This document shows, in pieces, positions 58,382-64,000 of a stretch of DNA of 64,000 nt. The stretch covers positions 124,001 to 188,000 of the forward strand of contig CAWEAT010000011.1 in NCBI GenBank assembly GCA_963806935.1. Reading direction: 5' to 3'. The notes beneath the pieces were generated by a model. The model searched no databases. It was given only the letters and a program-made list of their open reading frames with translations, and was not told the origin of the DNA. Both the position numbers and the translations under genes were made by a program. Source of the stretch: Roseiarcus sp963806935. Lineage in GTDB: Bacteria > Pseudomonadota > Alphaproteobacteria > Rhizobiales > Beijerinckiaceae. Positions within the stretch are counted from its first letter, which is position 1. The number at the start of each line of letters is the position of its first letter.

Positions 58382-58882
58382 ATGTCGTCCGTCGAATCCG
58401 CCAACGCCAAGACGATGACGATTATCGTCACGAAAGGCTCGCTCGACTGGGCGTATCCGCCCTTCATCCTTGCGACAACGGCTGCCGCGATGGGCGTCGA
58501 CGTCACCATGTTCTTCACCTTTTATGGTTTGCCCCTGCTGCTCAAGAAGCTCGATCTGCAGGTGACGCCGCTCGGGAATCCGGCGATGAAAATGCCGATG
58601 ATGGGCATGCACATGGCGATGCCGAACCTCGTCGGCATGTTGCCCGGAGTGACCGCGGGCGCGACGACAATGATGAAGAATCTCATCGCAAGGAAAGGCG
58701 TCGCCTCGATCGAGGATCTGCGCGAAGCCGCCATCGAATCAGACGTCAAGATGATCGCCTGCCAAATGACGATGGACCTGTTTGAATACAAGCTCGAAGA
58801 CATGATCGAGGGACCGACCCTCGGCGGCGCCGCAACCTACCTGGAAAATGCGCTGAAGTCCGACATCAATCTCTTCATTTGA
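58382..58882 (+). CDS. dsrE2: DsrE2-type sulfur-carrier family protein
   Basis: This 166-aa protein of the DsrE/DsrF superfamily, DsrE2 subgroup, has 'TMTIIVTKGSLDWAYPPFILATTAAAMGVDVTMFFTFYG'. A long Met-rich loop follows (58560-58680, 'MKMPMMGMHMAMPNL'), then the likely sulfur-binding Cys in 'VKMIACQMTMDLFEYK'. DsrE-type proteins pass persulfide sulfur to or from TusA in dissimilatory sulfur oxidation. Hydrophobic stretches suggest membrane association. ATG 58382 has GGGAGGG upstream. It opens a rightward series with tusA 53 bases behind. Confidence 0.9.
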   Translation: MSSVESANAKTMTIIVTKGSLDWAYPPFILATTAAAMGVDVTMFFTFYGLPLLLKKLDLQVTPLGNPAMKMPMMGMHMAMPNLVGMLPGVTAGATTMMKNLIARKGVASIEDLREAAIESDVKMIACQMTMDLFEYKLEDMIEGPTLGGAATYLENALKSDINLFI

Positions 58883-58935
58883 TCGCCGCAGGGTCCGTGG
58901 AGCCGCGGGACCAAAACATCGGAAGAAAGGATCTC

Positions 58936-59163
58936 ATGGCTGAACATCTTCTCGACGCGAAGGGGCTCAACTGCCCGCTGCCGATTCTCAAAGCCAAAAA
59001 GGCGCTAAAGGATTTGGCCACCGGCGAAATGCTGCGCATTCTGGCTACCGATCCCGGCGCCGCCGCGGATTTCCAGGCTTTTTGCCGCACGACCGGCAAC
59101 GAGCTGGTGGAGTCGAAGCAGGACGGCGGCGCCTATAGTTTTCTTATCAAGCGACTGGCGTAA
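58936..59163 (+). CDS. tusA: TusA family sulfur carrier
   Basis: This 75-aa cytoplasmic protein has the invariant TusA motif 'DAKGLNCPLPILKAKKAL', with the persulfide-carrying Cys13. It holds sulfane sulfur as a persulfide and relays it to partners such as DsrE, sHdr or tRNA thiolation enzymes. Pairing with dsrE2 is the hallmark of sulfur-oxidiser relay modules (often with a rhodanese, absent here). ATG 58936 follows GAAAGGA; an upstream in-frame ATG at 58879 overlaps the dsrE2 end and is less likely. Confidence 0.94.
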   Translation: MAEHLLDAKGLNCPLPILKAKKALKDLATGEMLRILATDPGAAADFQAFCRTTGNELVESKQDGGAYSFLIKRLA

Positions 59164-59243
59164 AGCGTCGAACGAGAAGCGAGGGCGACGATCGGCTCTA
59201 CCCATCGCTTGGGTTTGCGCCGGCATTACCAGGAGAAACAAAA

Positions 59244-60023
59244 TTGAAAACGACGGAAATCGGGCGACGTTCGGCTCTTTTGTCGATGGGGCTGGGCCTG
59301 GCGGCCGGCGCATCGAGTTTCGTCACCGAAGCGAGCGCTGGCGAGACGATGACGCTGCCCAGCAGCGCCGACACGCTCGCGGAGCTTGCCGCGCGCCTCG
59401 CCAAAGCGCCGCGACGACGCGACTTCAAGACCGTGCCGATGATCCTCACCTCTCCCGACGCGTGGGACCATGAGGCGATCGGCGAGGTGCTCGCCTATCG
59501 CGGCGCACCGAAGCAGGTGTTTGACAACGTCGACATTGCGGGCCCCTGGCTCAATCTGATGCGCAATTCGTCGAACGCTCAGGTGTGGGCGTTCCAGCAT
59601 CCGAATTTCCTCTGCGTTTCCGCGACCCACGCAACCGCGCATCTCGCCCTGCTCGATCAGGCGATGTGGGACAAGTATCAGCTCGTGAAGCTCGCGAAAA
59701 TCGACCGCAACACGTTTATCGTGGAGCAGAAAGCGGCCGAAGCGGACGCCAGCGACTTCCAAAATCCGGATGGCGTGTTCTCCGGACACAACAATTCCAT
59801 TCCCGCGCTGCAACGGCGCGGCGTCGTCTTCATGGGTTGCCATAACTCGATCTGGGAAGTGACCGAGAAGCTGATGGGCGCGCACGTCAATCCCGACAAG
59901 CTGTCGCACGAAGCGATGGCGGCCGAGCTTACCAATCATCTTATCCCCGGGGTCGTGCTGACTCCGGGAATGGTCGGAACGTTGCCCGAGTTGGCGACGG
60001 CCGGCTTCTCCTTCGCGAAATAA
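59244..60023 (+). CDS. Exported DsrE-like protein of unknown function
   Basis: This 259-aa protein starts at TTG 59244 (AGGAGA at 59231). It has a Tat-like leader with twin Arg ('EIGRRSALLSMGLGLAAGASSF') and probable cleavage near 'TEASA'. The C-terminal half resembles periplasmic DsrE-like domains ('SGHNNSIPALQRRGVVFMGCHNSIWEVTEKLMG'), with a single Cys where DsrE proteins carry sulfur. A second Cys occurs in 'HPNFLCVSATHA'. I do not recognise a named family. Its place between tusA and a binding protein suggests a periplasmic sulfur carrier or sensor feeding the uptake system; this is inference. Confidence 0.8.
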   Translation: MKTTEIGRRSALLSMGLGLAAGASSFVTEASAGETMTLPSSADTLAELAARLAKAPRRRDFKTVPMILTSPDAWDHEAIGEVLAYRGAPKQVFDNVDIAGPWLNLMRNSSNAQVWAFQHPNFLCVSATHATAHLALLDQAMWDKYQLVKLAKIDRNTFIVEQKAAEADASDFQNPDGVFSGHNNSIPALQRRGVVFMGCHNSIWEVTEKLMGAHVNPDKLSHEAMAAELTNHLIPGVVLTPGMVGTLPELATAGFSFAK

Positions 60024-60033
60024 GAGCGACGCG

Positions 60034-61029
60034 ATGCTAGGTGCTTGCGGGCGGGCGGTATTCGCCGCGCTGTTGGGACTTTCCGTCGGCGTCGCCGGGT
60101 CGGCGCACGCTGGGACCGCGCCCACGCCAGTGGAAAGGCCCGACCTCTATCCGCCATGGCGACACGGCGAAAATAGCGACGTCGCCGACAAGGGTCTTGA
60201 GTTTACCGAGCCGGAGATCGACGATCTGGCCGATTTCCATGGCGATCCGATGGATCCCAGGCTCTCGCTCTTCGTCGGCGGCAATTACTTCTTCGCCATG
60301 GCGCCGCTGGTGCGCAAGTTCGAGGAACTGCATCCAGAATTCAAAGGCAGGATTTACTGGGAAACGATCCCGCCAGGCTTGCTTGTCAAGCAGATTCAGT
60401 CCGGCGGCACAATCACTTCAGGCAACATGACCTGGACGGTGAAGGCCGACGCCTATTTCGCCGGCTTCAACAAGGTCAAACAACTGGTGTCCGACGGACT
60501 GCTGATCGGTCCACCCACGCCTTACGTCACGAATACGCTGACGATCATGATCCCGAAGGCCAATCCGGCGCATGTCACGGGGCTTGCCGATCTCGGGAAG
60601 CCGGACGTCAAGCTTGTCATGCCCAATCCGGCCTACGAGGGCATCGCACGTCAGATCAAGGCGGCGCTGACCAAGGCCGGCGGCGAGTCGCTCGCGAAAG
60701 CCGTCTACGACGACAAGGTCGCGAACGGGACGGCGATACTCACCCATATCCACCACCGCCAGACGCCGCTCTATCTCATGCTGGGCCGCGCCGACGCGGG
60801 CGTCACATGGCAATCCGAAGCGGTCTTTCAGGAAGAGGCGGGTCACCCGATCTCGCACGTCGACATCCCGGACGCGCAAAACAACACAGCGATCTATGCG
60901 GGCGCCGTTCTCGCCAGCGCCCCGCATCCCGACGCGGCCAAGCTGTGGCTCGATTTCATCCGCTCGGCAGACGGCCTGAAGATTTTCGAGCACTACGGGT
61001 TCAAGCCGTATCAGGGGAATGGCGGCTAA
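60034..61029 (+). CDS. Periplasmic substrate-binding protein (ModA/Fbp-like), orphan
   Basis: This 331-aa exported binding protein has a signal peptide ending near 'GSAHA'. The two-lobe type II fold is recognisable: 'LSLFVGGNYFFAMAPLVRKFEELHPEFKGRIYWETIPPG', 'VTNTLTIMIPKANPAHVTGLADLGKPDVKLVMPNP' and 'ADAGVTWQSEAVFQEE'. Such proteins bind oxyanions or metals. There is no ABC permease or ATPase in the window; the next genes encode YeeE/YedE proteins. It may present a sulfur oxyanion to that system or to the cytochrome. It starts 11 bases after the previous stop. Confidence 0.85.
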   Translation: MLGACGRAVFAALLGLSVGVAGSAHAGTAPTPVERPDLYPPWRHGENSDVADKGLEFTEPEIDDLADFHGDPMDPRLSLFVGGNYFFAMAPLVRKFEELHPEFKGRIYWETIPPGLLVKQIQSGGTITSGNMTWTVKADAYFAGFNKVKQLVSDGLLIGPPTPYVTNTLTIMIPKANPAHVTGLADLGKPDVKLVMPNPAYEGIARQIKAALTKAGGESLAKAVYDDKVANGTAILTHIHHRQTPLYLMLGRADAGVTWQSEAVFQEEAGHPISHVDIPDAQNNTAIYAGAVLASAPHPDAAKLWLDFIRSADGLKIFEHYGFKPYQGNGG

Positions 61030-61085
61030 TCAAGGACCGTAGCCCTCCTTCGCGTTGAAGGAGCGCTCATACGAGGGAGCGAACG

Positions 61086-61655
61086 ATGTCGTCGATGGCT
61101 GAGCCGATCGTCCGAAGGTCCGCGGCGGCGCGGCGGATCGACTTCTCGCCCTATCTCGTTGGCGTCGGGCTCGGCGTTCTCAGCTGGATCGCCTTCGCCG
61201 TCGCGAAGGACCCGCTCGGCGTCACCACGGCGATGTCGCGCGTCGCGCAGCCAATCGCGGCGATTTTTATTGCGCCGGAAGCGGCGGCGAAAAACGCCTA
61301 TTGGGCGCCGATGCCCTTCTCTTGGGATTATGGCGTCCTGTTCCTGGTCGGCGCCCTTGGCGGCGCCCTCTTCGGCTCATTGATGGCGGGGACGTCCCGC
61401 ATCGAACTCGTGCCGCGGTTCTGGCGCGAACGCTTCGGCGGCTCGGTCCCGAAGCGCTTCGCGGCCGCATTCCTCGCCGGCGCCGCGATCATGTATGGCG
61501 CAAGGCTCGCAGGCGGCTGCAGCAGCGGTCACGGCCTTTCAGGCGGGATGCAGCTGGCGCTCTCGAGCTGGGTGTTCCTCCTCGTGATGGTTGCGAGCGC
61601 GCTGGCTGCCTCGGCGCTGGTGTTTGGACGTGGACCGACAGGAGCGCGCCGATAA
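61086..61655 (+). CDS. YeeE/YedE family protein, first half (TsuA/PmpA-like)
   Basis: This 189-aa inner-membrane protein has about four helices and the family signature 'YGARLAGGCSSGHGLSGGMQ' near residue 140. Its Cys corresponds to the conserved GGCTSGHG-type motif needed for thiosulfate passage in TsuA. The first helix is 'YLVGVGLGVLSWIAFAVA'. Full TsuA proteins have about 330-350 aa, and here only the first half is in this frame. The second half begins in another frame at the stop codon. Together they should import thiosulfate for the cytoplasmic DsrE2/TusA relay. Confidence 0.9.
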   Translation: MSSMAEPIVRRSAAARRIDFSPYLVGVGLGVLSWIAFAVAKDPLGVTTAMSRVAQPIAAIFIAPEAAAKNAYWAPMPFSWDYGVLFLVGALGGALFGSLMAGTSRIELVPRFWRERFGGSVPKRFAAAFLAGAAIMYGARLAGGCSSGHGLSGGMQLALSSWVFLLVMVASALAASALVFGRGPTGARR

Positions 61656-62194
61656 TTGCGGGCAGCGCCGCCACGGGATTTGCATTCGGATGGCTCTTGC
61701 AACGCGCCAGACTGACGGACTGCAACGTCGTAGAAGGCCAGTTTCGCCTTACTGACTTCACCATGATCAAGGTGATGCTGTCTGCGATCATCATCGGCGG
61801 GCTCGGCGTCCTTGCATTGATCGATTTAGGCGACGCAAAATACTACATCAAGGACGCCAACCTGCTTGCGGTGGCGCTCGGCGCCGCCCTGTTCGGATTC
61901 GCCCTGGTATTCTGGGGTTATTGCCCCGGCACGGGCCTGGCGTCCGTGGCGACGGGCAGCGTGCACGGACTCGTCGGCGTGATCGGCATGGCGTTCGGCG
62001 CGATCCTCTACGCGCTCACCTACGATTGGGTCAAAGCGCGCATCCTCCCGGTCGCGGCCTATGGGAAGGTCCGAATCCCGGACATCACCGGCATCCCCGA
62101 TATCGTTTGGTTTCTGGCCCTCGCAGTCGCGTCGGTCGCATTGTTCTACTGGGTTGAAAGGCCAGAATCCGAACGGTTTTCACGGGACACGTAA
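61655..62194 (+). CDS. YeeE/YedE family protein, second half (PmpB-like), start unresolved
   Basis: About 180 residues follow from 'IAGSAATGFAFGWLLQRARLTDCNVVEGQFRLTDF' through three or four helices, including the second Cys motif 'VFWGYCPGTGLASVATGS'. No ATG, GTG or TTG lies near the N-terminus in this frame. It joins the preceding gene only if the ribosome slips back one base around 61640-61653 or if one base is missing from the sequence. Split YeeE/YedE proteins (PmpA/PmpB) do exist, so two separate proteins also remain possible. The start given is the first codon after the overlap and is a placeholder. Confidence 0.7.
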   Translation: MAGSAATGFAFGWLLQRARLTDCNVVEGQFRLTDFTMIKVMLSAIIIGGLGVLALIDLGDAKYYIKDANLLAVALGAALFGFALVFWGYCPGTGLASVATGSVHGLVGVIGMAFGAILYALTYDWVKARILPVAAYGKVRIPDITGIPDIVWFLALAVASVALFYWVERPESERFSRDT

Positions 62195-62228
62195 CAGAGC
62201 GGTCAAAGAACCGGGCGAAGGGGGACCC

Positions 62229-64000
62229 ATGAAGCGGCTCGTTGTCGGCGGCATGGCGGTTGTTGTGGGTCTCGGAGCCGCGCTTTGGGTCCTGACGCCG
62301 CCGTCTGCGCCGACGTCGATGCTAGCGCCTCCAGCGCTTGATGATGCGACCGTCGCGCGCGGGGCCTATCTCGCGCGGCTCGGCGATTGCGGCGCCTGCC
62401 ACACCAGCGAAGGCGGCAAGGAGATGGCCGGCGGCCTCGCATTTGACACCCCGATCGGCCGCATCTATTCGACCAACATCACGCCCGATCCGAAGTCTGG
62501 CATAGGCGGATACACGCTCGCCCAATTTGAGGGGGCCCTCCGGCGCGGCGTCAACGCCAATGGCGCAAATGTGTATCCCGCGATGCCCTACCTGTCATTC
62601 GCCAAGATTAACGACGACGACGTTAAGGCGCTCTACGCGTACTTCATGAAGGGGGTGGAGCCGGTCGAGCAGGCGAACAAGCCCAACGAAATGAGGTTCC
62701 CCTTCAACATCCGACTCGGGCTTGGACTCTGGAGGACCGCCTTTCTGAACAATCGTCGATTCGCTGAAGATTCGTCCAAGGACGAGCAGTGGAATCGTGG
62801 CGCTTACATCGTCGAGGGGCTCGGCCATTGCGGCGCTTGCCACACGCCGCGCGGCATGGGCATGCAGGAGACGGCAACGAGCGAGGATGGCAAGTCCTAC
62901 CTCTCGGGTTCGACCATCGCGCCGTGGCGCGCAGTCAGTCTTCGCAATTTGTGGAGCGAAAAGGAGGTTGTCCAATTCTTGAAAACCGGCGCCAATGCTC
63001 ATGCCGCCGCCTACGGAAACATGACTGAAGTCGTGCACGACAGTACGCAGTATTATACCGACGCCGACCTCGCCGCGGTCGCACACTTTCTGAAATCTCT
63101 CTCGACCGACGAAGCCGCGCCGACCATCGCGGCAGAAGCGATTCCGGAAACCCTCTTTACGACTCGTGGAGGGCTCGGCTACGACCAGTTTTGTTCCTCG
63201 TGCCATCAGCGGGACGGGCGCGGCGCGCCCGGCGTCTTCCCGCCGCTCGCGGGCAATGATTCCGTACTGTCCGACGATCCGATCTCCGTCATTCATGTCG
63301 TGCTGACCGGCTGGACGGAGGCGGCGACGCAGTTTTCGAAGCACGCATTCGCTATGCCCGAATACAGTTCGCTTAGCGACGCGGAGCTTGCGGAAATCCT
63401 GACCTTCGTGCGCACGAGTTGGGGCAACAAAGGCGAGGCGGTCACCGCCGCGCAGATCAAGGAGCAGCGCGACGCGCTTGCCCCCGTGTCGACCGCGCCA
63501 GCGAAATTCTCGGCGGCGCGCTTCGCCGAGATGCTCGCGGCGCCGAACGCCGATCAACTCATCCTCGGCATGCGCCTCATGACGGAAACGAAGACCCTCC
63601 TGCCCGATCATGTCGGCAACGAGATGAGCTGCGCCAGCTGCCATCTGGACGGCGGCACCGTCGCTATGGGCTCGCCCTTCAACGGCGTCGCGGCTCTGTT
63701 TCCGATGAACAACCCTCGGGCAGGACGGGTCATTTCTCTCGAGGAGCGGCTCAACGGCTGCTTCTTGCGCTCGATGAACGGGACACGGCTTGCCGACGAT
63801 TCCAAGGACATGAAGGCCATGATTGCGTTCGTGGCGTGGATGAAGGGCGATGCGGCCGCGAACGGCAAGATCCCGGGGCGCGGGATCGGCGCGGTGAACG
63901 CCGGGCTCATCCCCGATCCGGTTCGCGGCAAAGCGCTGTTCGAGACGAACTGCGCCGTCTGCCACGGATCTGATGGGCAAGGCATGAAATCCAGCGACGG
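62229..64000 (+). CDS. Multiheme cytochrome c: AdhB-like triheme module fused to TsdA-like thiosulfate dehydrogenase (3' truncated by window)
   Basis: One unbroken frame of 590 codons runs off the window. It has an N-terminal hydrophobic leader ('LVVGGMAVVVGLGAALWVL') and five CxxCH sites at residues 54, 201, 322, 468 and 575. The first three lie in a triheme module like the cytochrome subunit of membrane alcohol dehydrogenases ('GDCGACHTSEGG', 'GHCGACHTPRGM', 'FCSSCHQRDGRG'). The last two lie in a TsdA-like module ('MSCASCHLDGG', 'SPFNGVAALFPMNNPRAGRVISLEER', and 'NGCFLRSMNG' with Cys511 where TsdA has its unusual heme ligand). TsdA joins two thiosulfates to tetrathionate in the periplasm. 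The triheme part could pass the electrons to quinone or a cytochrome. The C-terminus is unseen, so further domains are possible. Confidence 0.88.
   Translation, partial: MKRLVVGGMAVVVGLGAALWVLTPPSAPTSMLAPPALDDATVARGAYLARLGDCGACHTSEGGKEMAGGLAFDTPIGRIYSTNITPDPKSGIGGYTLAQFEGALRRGVNANGANVYPAMPYLSFAKINDDDVKALYAYFMKGVEPVEQANKPNEMRFPFNIRLGLGLWRTAFLNNRRFAEDSSKDEQWNRGAYIVEGLGHCGACHTPRGMGMQETATSEDGKSYLSGSTIAPWRAVSLRNLWSEKEVVQFLKTGANAHAAAYGNMTEVVHDSTQYYTDADLAAVAHFLKSLSTDEAAPTIAAEAIPETLFTTRGGLGYDQFCSSCHQRDGRGAPGVFPPLAGNDSVLSDDPISVIHVVLTGWTEAATQFSKHAFAMPEYSSLSDAELAEILTFVRTSWGNKGEAVTAAQIKEQRDALAPVSTAPAKFSAARFAEMLAAPNADQLILGMRLMTETKTLLPDHVGNEMSCASCHLDGGTVAMGSPFNGVAALFPMNNPRAGRVISLEERLNGCFLRSMNGTRLADDSKDMKAMIAFVAWMKGDAAANGKIPGRGIGAVNAGLIPDPVRGKALFETNCAVCHGSDGQGMKSSD

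Overview
The window reads as GC-rich alphaproteobacterial DNA, most likely Hyphomicrobiales (Beijerinckiaceae or Methylocystaceae-like). The evidence is alpha-type housekeeping genes (short ProRS, ATP12 chaperone, Bpt arginyltransferase, the YfgM-like/Der pair), a perfect match to the Irr iron-control box, and small proteins typical of that order. The species cannot be named from sequence alone.

Positions 1-35,000 are ordinary chromosome: a CGNR zinc-finger regulator, a LivH-type permease with a lipoprotein-like N-terminus, an RDD protein, bpt, a MetE-like protein, sdaA, Nfu, an ICMT-type methyltransferase, a CUT2 sugar ABC transporter, lolDC, proS, trxC, an orphan bufferin-like protein, an acyl-CoA synthetase, der and its YfgM-like neighbour, an Irr-box HiPIP, pccA and pccB, ATP12, an RluC-type pseudouridine synthase, a GST and dnaE. 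Single-base frameshifts interrupt several conserved genes here, including the essential der and dnaE. Nearly all are +1 duplications of a neighbouring base, which points to sequence error rather than gene death.

At 35,094 a tRNA-Gln is followed by a tyrosine integrase, which marks the edge of an accessory region. The integrase is split by the core of an IS481 transposase. Next (38,257-45,959) comes a head-to-tail array of PF04392-type periplasmic binding proteins joined by near-identical stop/start overlaps. It leads into a dCache-HAMP-GAF histidine kinase, split by an IS630 core, and a response regulator. Positions 46,111-56,076 are an insertion-sequence graveyard: two abutting 2,650-bp IS91-type elements, two 1,382-bp IS3-type elements, and remnants of IS481, IS256, a DUF1254/DUF1214 gene and a truncated Nudix gene.

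Positions 56,096-64,000 hold a sulfur gene cluster and the most interesting content. A BigR/SqrR-type persulfide-sensing ArsR repressor and a YeiH-type transporter face a rightward series: DsrE2, TusA, an exported DsrE-like protein, an orphan binding protein, YeeE/YedE (TsuA/Pmp-type) in two halves, and a cytochrome with at least five hemes that runs off the window. That cytochrome joins an AdhB-like triheme module to a TsdA-like thiosulfate dehydrogenase module with its Cys heme-ligand motif. Three ATTC-N8-GAAT-like sites sit in the control regions. The inferred pathway is thiosulfate or persulfide uptake, cytoplasmic sulfur relay, and periplasmic thiosulfate oxidation linked to the respiratory chain.
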